Shown: positions 1 through 13,106 of the stretch, piece by piece
Layout of the letters: each line of letters begins with the position of its first letter
Position numbering within the stretch: position 1 is the stretch's first letter
Source: Atherinomorus stipes
Taxonomy: Eukaryota > Chordata > Actinopteri > Atheriniformes > Atherinidae
Reading direction: 5' to 3'
Length of the DNA: 64,000 nt
Assembly: GCA_023101725.1 (NCBI GenBank)
Contig: JALJCO010007154.1
Coordinates: 357,493 to 421,492, forward strand
Position numbers and translations under genes: made by a program
The notes under the pieces: model-generated
Database searches by the model: none
Seen by the model: only the letters and a program-made list of their open reading frames with translations
What the model was told of the DNA's origin: nothing

Positions 1-340
1 CCTCTGTTTGCAGTTAGATTTAAGAACTTCAGAAATTTTAAATGGCATCGATCTGTTAAAGACACACAAAGTAACTTATAGACCTTAAAAATGTGTGTTT
101 CTGACTTGTTTTGATGGCACACCAACATCCATTATGCACATATCGATATGCAAATATTTAAAAACTCATGTGGCTAATAACCGATATCGACACCGATATT
201 AAAGCTGAAAAATAGATTATGTAATATTGATTGATTGATTAGCTTTCTTTATTTATAATTATAATATTCATTCCTTGTGCAAAATTAGAAAAATACCTCA
301 ACTTGTGTTATGTATAACAAGTCAAACTTAATGACAACAA
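1..340. other. AT-rich leader without a gene
   Basis: No coding signal is seen. Around 120-205 there is a run of GATATCG-type words, including 'accgatatcgacaccgatat', which resembles the ends of fish hAT elements, but no matching partner end is visible. The part from about 225 to 300 looks like the AT-rich tail of an interspersed repeat. The Tc1 relic begins just after this stretch. Confidence 0.4.
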
Positions 341-357
341 GTGATTGCCCCCTAAAC

Positions 358-1384
<1,027 letters not shown>

Positions 1385-1540
1385 TGTCTACCTTTTGAGG
1401 ATCTTTTTGGTCTACTTCACTTCATCAGGCAGGTCCTATTTAAATGATTTCTTAATTGAGAACATGTGTGGCAGTAATCAGGCCGGGGTGTGGCTAGAGA
1501 TAAAGAACTCAGCTTTCCAAAGGTGTGATAAACCACAGTT

Positions 1541-1741
1541 TGCCTCGGGTGTTCAGTGGAGTGGATACGATTGTAATTAATGACAAGCTAGCAGATTCCT
1601 ATTGACTTATGCTAGCATTAGCATTGAGGATCACCACTAACAAAAATGAGATGAAATAAGATAAAACTGTCTTCAGTGATAAGTAGGACCCTGGCTCACT
1701 CCAAAATGAGGCCCCTATGTCAAAAATCCTAAGCTTCCCCT
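1541..1741 (+). mobile_element. Right arm of a TTAA-flanked MITE (family F3)
   Basis: This stretch matches the right arm of the complete element at 17790-18959: both run from 'tgcctcggrtgttc' through a tract with tgctagcattagcattg-like words to a CTTCCCCT end followed by TTAA (1742-1745). The left arm is missing; the Tc1 relic ends directly against it at about 1540, so either the Tc1 element inserted here or a deletion joined the two. The match is by eye, with clear but imperfect identity. Confidence 0.7.
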
Positions 1742-1745
1742 TTAA

Positions 1746-3429
1746 AAGACTTTTGTATATCAGTTAAACATTTTTTTTAGAAGACAAACAAACAAATTAT
1801 AGAGTTAAACGCAAAATAAATTTCCCTCTTCATTTCACTTGAGGGTAGACGTTCAAGGCTAAATCATAGCATAATATGCTATAATCTCTTATTTAAGGCT
1901 TCAAAATTCATTGTAGGAAATTTTGACCCTGCTAAAGTCAGAAGAAAATATTTGAAATAAAAAACATTAGCTTTTGATTTCATTTCATTGTAAGTGTGTA
2001 TCATCAGTTGATTATCTCCCTCAAGATAAAGCATTTGTGTTGCTGTAACCCAGTTTTATGATCTCTTATCCATTAAGGATGTACGTATCTCATCTAGCAA
2101 TATTATTTATAGCATCTGATCCCATGACATCAGTTCATCACAGACAGCCTAGTTCTAGGAAACGCTGCCAACAAGACCCTGAAACCAGAGATTAGTCTCA
2201 GAGCAAGAGTTCAAGACTGAAAACAAAGATCTTACACAGGAATCAAAATCAGGTCTATCCAGAAAGGATCAGCATTTTAACCACCTCTGACATCTTAATA
2301 TGACAACTACACAAGTGTTTTGAAAATGCAAAAGCAAATCATATTTCTTTTAGATTTTAGAGCACCACTGTAAATGAAGGAAGATTCCCAACAGCTTTTC
2401 TAATCTTATAGATCTACAGAATTCTGCTGTCAGGTCCTTTAATGAGTGGAGCAATGTCTTTAAAGACCCGTTCCAGTCCTTCTTTGAGTTACTTTAAAAT
2501 GTTCTCAGTGGTCTTTGAATTGTGATTATGAAGTTTTAAGCCAAAATCACAGAACATGTGCCATTTCCCAGGTCTCTGCTTATGCAGAGCACCAGTAGCT
2601 CACAGCTGGTTCTTCATGCTAGCTAGCTCTTCATGCTAGCTTGCAGCCTGCTAGTTTCTGGACCTGATGATGAATTGTTGTTGTTGTTTGTTGTAAGTTG
2701 TACATCTGCTCCTGCTCTGTCTTTGATCATGACAGAAACTTCATAAATAAGGAGTATAAAGTGTTTTTTTGTGTATTCAGTGTACCATGGAAACGAGGCA
2801 CCAGCATTCTCGAAATCAACTGCTCTGGCTGTGATAATGCCGAATTCGAATTATTTATTAGCACCAGTAAAAACTTCATTCTTAAACATGATGGTGATGA
2901 AACTTAAATACAAGGTTTAAAAATGTTCAGAAACTTCATAAATAAGGAGGATAAAGTGGGTTTTCATCAGGTTCACAACACTGACAAACACCTACGTGTG
3001 TAGTTTGTGATAATGCTGTTGCTACGAAACCTTAAAGCCAGAGTTGGTAATCCTGTTCAGAAACACTTTGTTATACTGGGTGAAATGGTCCTTCCATCCT
3101 GACTGTAGTCAATACATCATGTATTCATGTAAAGGAAGGAAAAAGTCAGACCTCTGTGAGAGCTGCAGGTCTGTAAAAGCTCTGACCAACCCCTGTCATC
3201 TGCACTGCATTCATGGTGGTCATTCGTACTGTAACCCGGTAGAGCTGTATCTGCACCTTATTCTTTGTGTGGTTTGCTGTGATTGTGTGGGGGTGGTGAA
3301 TCAGGTGTGTTTAATCAGCTCAGGGGAGCACCACTCTACTTAAGCAGCTGACACAAATGCTCTTTCTCTCTCTGTTGCTGGTGAACTGTGTACAGGTAAC
3401 TGCACTCTGGTGTTTAAGCTCCATCTCTG
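1746..3429. other. Intergenic sequence, nothing recognised
   Basis: AT-rich DNA with only short open frames. There is a small direct repeat of 'aaacttcataaataaggagkataaagtg' type at about 2738-2765 and 2931-2958. No coding homology, RNA gene or transposon ends were recognised. Confidence 0.4.
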
Positions 3430-3433
3430 TTAA

Positions 3434-4229
3434 AGGTGCCATGACATCAAATTTCACTTTTCTGGGGTTTTGGGTGTATAATATGATCTGTTGTGCACTG
3501 ATGAGGCCATGTGAATGTCCAGAGTGAGAATCAAAGTTCCTGTTTATGGTCTGTCAGCTTTGTCTCTCTGCTCAGAAACAGTTGAATCAGACAGCAGGCT
3601 ATCATTCTACGTAGTTCTATCATTCTACGTACCATTCTATTTAATTGCTCCAATAAGAGCACACTATCAAGTAAACAGCGCCCCCCCCCCCCCCCCCCCT
3701 CTCCTAACGGTCTATGCACCGTCCGCTCCCCCCCCCTCCCCTCCCTGTCTGATTCAGCTTCGTGTATGGAGCTAGTAGTAACTTCTGTGCAGTCAGGTCT
3801 GGGTTTTCAAACAAATGGATTTAAAAGAAAACTTCTGCAGCAACACTGAGGGAGGGGGCCACAACCTTGTCATTACCTGTAAGTTTATTTATTTTCTAAA
3901 TGCTGTCTTGTCTGATAAACGTAGCTCACTATCTGAACTGCCCATGTTGCTAGCAGTTAGCCTTTAGCAAGCTCCGACCGCAGCTTGACCTAGATTCTCC
4001 AAATAAGGTCATAGCGAAATAAGGTGTAGCCAATCAAAATGAAGTCAACGTGGTCTCCGGGTAAAGCGCCATATCATCACCGGACCCAACTGTATTACTG
4101 AGGAAGTGAGGTCTGGCGTTTCAAAACAATACTCCGCTGTAAAAAATGCCGTTTTTTTCTTTGGAGTATTTACATATGCAGTAATGCCAACAACATAAAC
4201 TAGTTTTTAACTGTTATGTCATCACTCCT
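3434..4229. mobile_element. TTAA-flanked non-autonomous DNA transposon (family F1)
   Basis: The element is bounded by TTAA on both sides (3430-3433 and 4230-4233). The ends are inverted: AGGTGCCATGACAT on the left and, reversed, AGGAGTGATGACAT on the right, 11 of 14 matching. TTAA target duplication is typical of the piggyBac and Kolobok superfamilies; an AG start fits Kolobok better than the CCY start of piggyBac. No transposase is present. A poly-C/CT-rich tract at about 3680-3740 lies inside. Confidence 0.7.
3680..3745. repeat. Poly-C and C-rich low-complexity tract
   Basis: A run of about 18 C followed by CT-rich sequence and a second run of C. It sits inside the TTAA MITE and accounts for the proline-rich open frames there, which are not genes. 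Confidence 0.9.
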
Positions 4230-4233
4230 TTAA

Positions 4234-5939
4234 GAACTTTTGTAATAAATTACCCTTTTAAAACGTATTTAGGATTCTGTGCACTTTGTCCATTTTACTG
4301 GTTGGTCAGATCAAAGGAACGGGTGTTACAGCACCGTATAGAAAGAACCAATAGGGGATTATCACGCTTCGTCCACGTTTTCTTGCGCCTCCACAGATAA
4401 AAACTGGGACGGATACCCTTAAATCTGACCCGACCCGGCCTGCTTTCTTGGTAGCCTTCGGTTGAGGTACTGATCTAACTGCATGCTCTGCGCGTGCTTC
4501 TTCCCTTGTCCTGTTAAAATGGCGCTTGACGAAGCGCACGTGAAACAAGCGCTGGACTCGTGCCAGCTGGCGGAAATGAAGTAGTATGCTCGTGTCGAGG
4601 TGCTGCTACAGAACTACAATCAAAATGCAGTGGAAATCTGTGTTATTATGTGGTTTTTATGTCGTAGCCAAAACAAGAAGGACCAGCAACCGGCTTCTGT
4701 TTACTTCCGGGTCTACGCAAATGGCGTAAATACGTCACGTCCACCTTCTGTCCAATCAGAACTCTTCCTAACCACCAGGTCTGAAGCAGAATTAGATAAA
4801 CGTGTTTTCCATGTAAACCTTAATTCAGAATTTTTACACGAATGAGAACAATTTAATTTAGAACAATTTAATTCGGAATTAAAAAACATCATGTACCTGT
4901 AACCGAGGCCAATGTGTATATAAAATATAAGGTTAGGACACCTCTAACCTCTAACTGAATGGGTGGAGGGGGTGAAGCAGGGTGGAGGCTTCTCAGGGTT
5001 TTCCAGTGGGTCATTTTAATTTGAATGTAGAAATATTCAGGAATGCAATTTTGAATTTAGTTTTCTAAAATTATGTCCTCTACCATAAGAAATAAACAAC
5101 ATGAAAGACATGATTTTCATCGGATCTTGATGGATCATGTTATTCTCTCAACTAATTCCTGCATTTATCAACGTAAATATACAAAACACAAAACTGAGCC
5201 TTGTTGACTGTGACCGGTGAGGCACATGTTAACTGTTAGCTTCACTGTATGAACTTCATGGAAGTAGCCTGTTTTTATGCTGTGTAACAGCAGATTCTTT
5301 CACATTTCTGTTAACAGTTTGACATGTTTATAATCAAATCTGAAACGCACTCGCATTTATTTTTTTCTGCTTACATCCAGCGACAAACATGACTCATGTG
5401 CACGCATGCTGGTTTTTTAAGCCTGTGTCAGCACATTCAGTACTCAACTCAAGTTTACAGACTGATGAACACATGATGTGGTTACATCTTCTGACATCTT
5501 TTGAAATGCGGCAAAAGTTCAGAGAACATGTTTTGTAACGGGTTTATTATAAATCATAGGTACAAAGGAGCATTTTTATTGACCTTTCCGAATTAGGTCA
5601 ATCTTAAAGTGATGTTCTAGTTTATATCCCTTTAGCTACAGTAACCTTACATCATTAAGGACATTTTTGTTATATAACAGGCATCTGAAATTTGTCAAGA
5701 GAAGCTTTATAAAACTTATAAAACACTCTCTAAAATAGAGAAATTTAGCCCTTGTTGATATTTTCAATTACAGACACGTTCATCCTGTAAAAATCTTGCT
5801 TTTTTTTTTTTTTTTTTACTTTGTGGACATGATGGAGTAAAGTTTGTTGAGTTGATGTTGTAATTTAAAAGCTTATTATATGAATAATTATTCAAAATCT
5901 AAGTAACTAAGTTCTAAGTAACAAATCACTAAATGTACT
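4234..5939. other. Intergenic sequence with a possible degraded repeat end
   Basis: The part around 4750-4900 contains 'catgtaaaccttaattcag' and nearby 'ttcggaattaaaaaacatca', words common at the ends of fish DNA transposons, but no partner end was found. The remainder to 5939 is AT-rich, with a poly-T run at about 5800. No gene was recognised. Confidence 0.35.
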
Positions 5940-6080
5940 AGAAGGTACAAGTCAATTCAAAGTGCTTTTCGTCAAGCATTAAAATCATTACTGTGGGGTG
6001 CAGAAGCAAAGTACAAGACTTCCCACTGAAATGATGAGATATAATATGTGAAAATTGTACTTAAGTAATAAACTTAATTA
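5940..6080 (-). repeat. LINE/SINE 3'-tail-like fragment
   Basis: The block 'gtcaattcaaagtgctttt' followed by a 'tgtggggtgcagaagcaaag' block is shared with 61050-61165 and 55999-56130. In the reverse orientation it matches the 3' end of fish LINE-derived repeats (…agcactttgaattg…). Only the tail is present. Confidence 0.5.
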
Positions 6081-6717
6081 GATGTGCTCAGTTCTTTCTC
6101 ACCACAGAGAGATGCTGACCACAGTTTGCAGAACAGCCAGTAAGAATAAAGCTGCTCTCTGAATGTGGAGCTGGTGCTAAAGAGACATAATAACATGTTA
6201 TTATGTCCTACAGCTGCACACAACTGAAGAGAATAGCTGAGACCTGACTTGTGAGATTATAAAGATAAATATTCTATACAGTATTTCATAACTAAGTTAC
6301 ATCGTGCTGTTTTACAACATCTACTAACAAACACAGCTTTTGCATAACAAATACAGCTGAGATGTTTCAGTGTATGAAACCCATTAGGCAGACGTAATCA
6401 ATGTGAAGGACTCAGCTGAAGAGCTCCGTACGATAGAAACTTTAGTGTAGGTGAATGTTATTTGTTGAATACTGTAAGGTTGCATAACGTGCATACCATA
6501 CTGCCAGTGGGTGGCCATTGTGAACATATTATTTAACGGGTCACTGAATGTGCATGTGTGTGTGTGTGTGTTTGTGTGTATTTTTGTGAAGAGAGCAACT
6601 TTTTTTTTTTTTTATCTTTGTATATAGTTCCACAAAAAATGCAGGTGTACATTAGCAAATTGTGTCTTGCAAAGATACAAAACTACTCATACCTTCTCAC
6701 ATAAATATACATACATT

Positions 6718-7012
6718 CCTCAAAATTATTCATCCCCTCCAATTAAAGAAAATGATAAATTCACAATATTAATTTAAATAACAGAAGGCTAAAGAAACTA
6801 ATAATAAATAAAAATTTACAAAATTATTATTTAATTAAAAAAATTATTGCATTTGAATTTTGGTTGAAAATGACAAATAAAAAAAAACTTTCCTGAGCAC
6901 CTTTCCCATGAAGAGTGGACCAACATACCTGTCAACAGGTGTAGAAGGTCTTTTTGAACATTAGATAAAACACCTGATTGCAGTGATTGTCTCTAAGTGT
7001 TGCTCAACAACT
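6718..7012 (+). mobile_element. Degraded Tc1-type MITE fragment
   Basis: Shares the blocks 'catcccctccaattaaa', 'cacctttcccatgaagagtg' and 'acacctgattgcagtgattg' with the complete Tc1 MITE at 61800-62328. The left end with the CAGTTGTG start is not preserved and the right end is lost, so this is a remnant. The alignment is by eye. Confidence 0.55.
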
Positions 7013-10000
7013 GTGCATTATGTGCCCCCCCACAGACACACATACTTTTTTTTTTTTTTAAATAGAGAAGAAAAAAATATTCTACAAAACACCTACATAT
7101 CTTATGGCTCTTTGGCCCTAACCCACCCCATCCCACAGATCCATTTGTATCATTAATATTTAACCCTGTGCTGTATTTTTCAGATCATGAGTACAATATG
7201 AAGAAGAGAAAGTAAATAAAAAAAAGAATTGTATTTTTTTTTTAAAAGATAGCAAAGTTTGCATGCAGTTTTGTGAGTTGAGGTTTTTGTATATTGAATT
7301 TTTTTTTTTTTTTTTTATTGCTTTAATGCTGATTAAATTCAAGTACAGTTTGCTGCATAGAAATAAATAAATAAATAAAATTTTTAAAAAGCAGGACCCA
7401 AAATATTCAGCTTGATTTCATTCCTGGATTACCTCTACTAACCAGTTTACAGATTATATATGTTATATATTATATGCAGCGAGTTACATAAATGTCACCT
7501 TGAAATGGTATAAATGTTGAATGTCTTTGCAGAAGATGACACTCTGGAGGGTTTGCTGCATCTTGTTTGATTGAACTTCACAGAGACACATTTATGCAAC
7601 AGATTTGTTCAGCATGTGGTTGTGGTTTGGTCTGTGCATTGTCTTCCCAGTGAGATATAGATGTAACAAAATAGATGTAAAAATAGAAAAATGCTAATGT
7701 GTATTCCCCAGCAGGTTTTGAATATATTTAATAACGTGTCATCATGGAAACTGCAGATTGCTTGTGTGAAAAAATGTCATCTTAACTTTTAAAAGATGAA
7801 CCCTCAATAAGTTTTTCCATTAAAAAGCGGTTTACTGCAGTTTGGATTTATTTCTGTCGTACTGGGAGTGTGCATGTTGATTGAGGGAATTTCCTGTTTC
7901 CAGAGCAGCTGCAACAACATGTCAAACTTTGAAAGAGAAACATTTTGTTTTTAGAGAAATAAATGCTCATTATGAATTGCTATTTACTGAGGGGGCTCGG
8001 AAGGATATTAGGGTCCTTTTTTCTTTTTACCTTGTGTGCAGAGGTGTCTTGGGTGCCTTAACACATGTTCCTGGGTGGGGCCAGCATGACACCACTCTAG
8101 GTTCTGTACGTCCACCTGTGTCGGGTGATACCTGTTCAATATCTTAATTTGGATCTTCAGTTCCTGCAACAGAGTCTTTTTGAAATAGAAGAGACTATTT
8201 GATTCAGACTTAATCAGGTCATGTTTTCCAACTCTTGCATAAAACAGATTCAGATTTTGATAGCCCTTTTTTATTCATCTAGTGCATTTTACTAGTTGAA
8301 GAGAAACATACATGTTAACCTGCTGCTGCTCCGTTTTGGTTGTTCCCGCATACCAGCCAGAGGAGGCTCAGCACTGCATCAGTGTGCGCTAACTCAGCCA
8401 CTGTTTCTGCTTTAGTTTGTTGTCCTACCAGGGATACTGTACTGTGTTGTTTTCTTGTACGCATGCGTAATACTGCTGCGTAATACTGCAGTATTACGCA
8501 GCAGGCGTAATAGGGGAACTTTTTCATGCCCAGATCTGTACGGATGTTGTCCAACTCTTAGGGGCTGGTCACACTTGGCACGGTGTGAGTATATCCCGGG
8601 TACAAACATGTTTCTGACATTTCAGTTCTCAGAAGTGCTCCTGAGTCCATGGAACCATTTCAGCTCCAGAATCATATCTGTTCTTGAGGCATGAAGGCAC
8701 TGTGATCTGTTAGGGCTGCGCAACATATTGTTTGAGCAGCATCATCACAATGCACAGGTCCTGTATCAGAAGCCAATGAACTCAATGTGTTCTCATCTAA
8801 TTTAAAGGGTACCAAAAAACAAACCTCTGTGGTAAAATGCCGTTCACATTTGTAATAAAATGAAACATGTACTCAGGTTCTCGCACAATAAAAGCAAGCA
8901 GTAAAAACCATATTTGCAACATTCACAACGACGTAAGATCACTGCAGGTTGTCAGCAGGAGTGCAGCATAACTGAAGGTGCTTTTAAAGTCATCTGTTGA
9001 AAATTCCTGTATTTTTTTTCATATTGCAACTGGGTTAGAAAACATTATAATGTCAGTTTTTCCAACATCATGCTGCCCTGACTGTTAGTTGTCGTCTTTG
9101 TTCTTACAGAGATTTGTGGGATTCATTTGCAGTTTATGAGGTTCTACATCAGTTAAATCACCACAATCTTTAAAACTTAATATTCAAATGATAAAAACTT
9201 ACAGTAGTTTTTCTAGTTTCCCAGAGTGGTGACCTGCCCCCAACATTCACGTTTTTCTATGCAATTCCCTGTTTTTAAGATCACCACACAGAAGTAGCAG
9301 CTCCTCTTTTCACTTAAATATGAATCATTACTTCAGTTTTTCTTTTATTTATTTAAGTATTTATTTACATTGTGCATATTTTCAGTCTTCAGTTCTCTGT
9401 TTGGCACCAAATTCAAAATAGCTCAAAATAAATAGATGAATGAATGAAAACAGAACTGTTTGATATGTTGTCATCACATGATTTTGATAAATAAAGGTTT
9501 ATTGAAATGGTTCAGAAATGATCTGATTGTAACTGAACTGATGTATCACCTTATGTTCCAATTTCTTTGAAACAGGCATATATTTAGTAAACGTTTTGTC
9601 CCAGCAAGCAGATTATTTTCTGTTTTGGTCATGTGCATGTCTAAATTTTCTCTGTGTGCAAATACGTCAGTGTGCTGACTAGCCATCTGCTGCCCTCTGC
9701 TCAGTATAATAGTCTATTCATCTCCAACAGCTGGTGGCCACACTGACCTCTGTCTATTCTCTGCCTGTCTGTATGTCTATGGTTTGTTTCTCATTCTGAT
9801 TATTCAGTTCCCCCACACTTGGGGAAACCCTGACAGATCGCTGAAGCGTAAGGCTTTCCAAACTCAGGACCAAGCAGATTCTAACGTCAAATGTTTACAG
9901 TCAAACTGCAGATTAAAGATGACTTTAGGGAACATTTACCATCTTTTCAGACAAACAACGATAATCCTAAAAACTGATTATTTCAAGTTTCCGATATTCA

Positions 10001-10350
10001 GTTTGTTATGATTATTTAAAACAATAAATACACTTTTTTTGTGTTAAAGCAACCTTTCCATCTGCATTTAGAAAGCAGTAAGATTTTGAATATGCCGCTC
10101 TCTAGCACCCTTCATCCCTCTGCCTCCCAATGCAGAAAAAGTCTGAAGGCAGGTCCGTTGGACAATCCTAGAGGGCACTTAAGTTGGTTGGGTTTATGAA
10201 TTTTGGATTGGAATAATATTTTATGTTAATGGTGGGTCTGTTGTTTTTGGTTCTCCCATCATAGCATTTTCCCTGTTAGAAAAATAGTGTAAGAATGCAA
10301 CATCGGTAAGGGTTGCTTTAAATGACACAAATTTGAGAAATAAAAGTGTA
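7013..10350. other. Intergenic sequence, no gene recognised
   Basis: AT-rich DNA with poly-T and poly-A runs (7047-7060, 7300-7318) and an (AAAT)n run at about 7360-7378. Only short open frames without recognisable similarity occur. Apart from the 32-bp palindrome at 8473 nothing structured was noticed. Confidence 0.4.
8473..8504. repeat. Perfect 32-bp palindrome
   Basis: CTGCTGCGTAATACTG is followed immediately by its exact reverse complement. The word tgcgtaatactg also occurs directly upstream at about 8464-8475, so the palindrome may have grown from a short direct repeat. It lies in otherwise unremarkable DNA. Confidence 0.95.
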
Positions 10351-10354
10351 TTTA

Positions 10355-10708
10355 CACTATAGCGGTCAAAACTTTGGAGTCACTTTGATGGGAAAGTCTA
10401 CCTCAAATTGATAATTTCACAACACCTATTCAAATCGGAAAGAAACAAACAAAAATGACTAAATTATAATTTAGTGAAAGAAAATTTTGTCTTTGATTTG
10501 TGGTTGAAAAGAATAATTAAAAAACAAATAAACCCCATCATCTTTATTTTATTCTCTGCTTGTTTTTAATATTTCTGTTGAAAAACAATCCAAAATCATT
10601 GTCATGATTTTTGAATTTTTTAAAATTTATTATCATTTTTGTCAAGTTTGGGATCACTGCCCTCTTGGATTTAATGGGAAAGTGACCCGAAACTTTTGAC
10701 CGGTAGTG
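10355..10708. mobile_element. Tc1/mariner-type MITE with TA target sites
   Basis: Bounded by TA dinucleotides (10353-10354 and 10709-10710). The left end reads CACTATAGCGGTCAAAACTT and the right end, reversed, CACTACCGGTCAAAAGTTT, a terminal repeat well known in fish Tc1/mariner elements. Both ends continue with a 'g-gtcactt' block. The 354-bp interior is AT-rich and non-coding. Confidence 0.85.
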
Positions 10709-10882
10709 TACATGCTTCTTGCAGTCTACTTCTCTCCTTTGTGTTGGTTTGATTATCTAACAGAATTTGAGCACTGTTTATTTGTACCTTACAAAATATG
10801 CATGCACACATTTCAGACCTATAAACTATATTATACTTACATTAGCAGCAACCATGATGATTAATTAGGTGGAGATTACAAA

Positions 10883-12188
10883 AGGAATAGTACACCCACA
10901 GAATGATGTGCGTTCATTTTCTACTCACCCTCATGGTGAGCAAGACTGTGGAGCACTCTTTTTTAATATCTCAAATGCAGCCGGAGATCGTGGGGGGTTG
11001 TTATCCACCAACTTTCATATAATGTAGTTCACTGGCCCCCGATCCAAAAAGGTCCATAAAAGTCCACAAAAACTTGGCAATATTCCTCCATACTGCTCGT
11101 CCGATGTAATCCAAGTGTCCTGAGTGGGTAGCGTCCATAATTTACTCCAAATGACATCATTTAGTGTATCCTCATAGCTTAAACAGTTGAACATGTAGCT
11201 GCCGTGAAGCGCGTCCATGAGAGTTCACGACACTTTGGAAGCCGCGGCAGACGAGATCACACATTCTTTCTTTCTTTCTTTGTTTTAAATCAATATGCAA
11301 CCCCTCTTGTGTTTCTCCCGGTTTGTTCGCAGCTCGTTCGCTCTTAGCACAATGTAAACAGCAAATTTCTTCTTCTACGCTTGCATTATCGGCAGAGTAG
11401 GTGCTGAACGGCGCTGTTTCCGTAATGTTGTGAACTCTCATGGACGCGCTTTGCGGCCGCTAGATGTTCTACTGTTTAAGCTATAAAAATATAATAAATG
11501 AAGTCGTTTGGAGTAAATTATGGACGCTACCCACTCAGGACACTTGGATTATATCGGACGAGCAGTATGGAGGAATATTGCCAAGTTTTTGTGGACTTTT
11601 ATGGACCTTTTTGGGTCGGCTGCCAGTGAACTCCATTATATGAAAGTTGGGGGAAAACGAAAACCTGTCGGATCTCCGGCTGCATTTTCCCCTCTTCTTT
11701 CCACCGGCGGGTCAGGTCAGGCCAGGTCGGGAGGGGGGGGGTATGGATGGGGATGTAGAGTTCATCCGCAGAGCCAACAGAAAAATTAATCTTTATACCT
11801 GGGGGGGGGGGCGAGGGCTGATATGAGATCGTGAGATAAAATCGGTGTAAAACGAAATAACAAAAAAAACAGGAAGAAAAAAAAAACAGAAAGAAATGAG
11901 GCGGTGATTTGTGAAGAGGGATGATGGGAAGAGAAAATATTAAAAAAAAATATATGCTTTCTGGCTGGCCCATGGATCGGGGCGGGAGGGGAGGAGGAAA
12001 AGGAAGGGGGGGGAAGGGGGAAAAGGGAGGGGTGGGTAGATATCGGAACGTCAGAGGAGATGAAGAGAGGGGCAGAGGCGAGCACGGCCCCAGCGACCCG
12101 GGGTTTAGATATTAAAAAGTGTTCCAGAGTCTTGCATGAGGGGTGAGTCGAAAATGAACGCACATCATTCTTTGGGCGTACTATTCCT
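10883..12188. mobile_element. Foldback-like TTAA element (family F2), with G-rich insert
   Basis: The ends are inverted over about 50 bp: AGGAATAGTACACCCACAGA on the left, AGGAATAGTACGCCCAAAGA on the right read backwards; TTAA follows on the right (12189-12192). Beyond the ends, two long arms (about 10980-11210 and 11440-11690) are reverse complements of each other, around a central loop of about 220 bp (11220-11440). A purine-rich segment (about 11691-12108) interrupts the right arm, because both sides of it match the left arm continuously. A second, partial copy lies at 34626-35170. No transposase is seen. The loop carries an 89-codon open frame on the minus strand of unknown meaning. Confidence 0.8.
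11691..12108. repeat. G-rich/polypurine insertion inside the foldback element
   Basis: A segment of about 418 bp with several runs of 8 to 10 G and long purine-only tracts on the + strand (for example 11985-12040). It splits the right arm between a 'ccggctgcattt' word and 'atattaaaaagtg', which are contiguous in the left arm. Runs of G suggest quadruplex-forming potential. The origin of the insert was not recognised. Confidence 0.65.
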
Positions 12189-12192
12189 TTAA

Positions 12193-13065
12193 TGTGGTAA
12201 CATTACACGGTGCAATCAAGAGTAAAATAAAACAACCGACCAAAGCCAAAATCAACTCCAAATGTTTGTGGTAGACACCAGCATGCGGGCTGTCTGCTAT
12301 CAGCTGACGACCCTGAAGGTGGAGGCGCCTTTTCATTGAGTTTGTGTTTGCAAACTGCACACCTGTTGTTTTAATCATGCACAGAAATGATGCAATCTTA
12401 CGAACTTTATAAAAGTCTCAAACCTTATATTACAGCAGTTTTAATGCATTATAATTGATTGTCTCAAAATGTGCCATATGTGGCATTTACCTTCTGACGT
12501 TTCTTACATGTAATTGCAGACTATCCTGTATGTTGTTCAGTCCAATTACTTTCCTGCCTCTCACCCACCATCTGGGATAGATGTCCTACATTTTTCTTTC
12601 TCTCTTTCTGCTGTCCTGTTTGTTTTCTCCTGTCAGGGCCCCTATCTGCCTCTGCTGATTAAGCAACTTTTTATGCCCAATGCAACTAATTCATGCACAC
12701 ACAACAGCAGCACACCGGGGGCCTCATTATTACACCCATAATGCTGTGCCCCAAAATCCCCCAGAGCATTTAAATGGAAACACAACAAAATGAATTGTTT
12801 CCTAACAGGTTACACTTATAGCTGCTGAAAGATGATTTTTTTGTAACCTTAAAGATTTGCCAAATTGTTAAAAATGTCTTTGGGTGTTAAAAATGAGGCC
12901 ACTGGGTCCTTGACAGACAACGAGTCTTTTAATCAATCCTTTAATGTCTCATTAAAGCATTTAAAACTACACAGCTTCGCTCTTTGCTAGTTGGAGACTT
13001 GCTCGGCTAATGAGAGTTTTGCAAGGGCGTTCACACAATCACCATCACACAGTATCCTCTCTCTC

Positions 13066-13106
<41 letters not shown>

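Noticed and set aside
3515..3775. Proline-rich open frame near 3.5-3.8 kb
   Set aside because: Its proline run is the translated poly-C tract inside a TTAA MITE.
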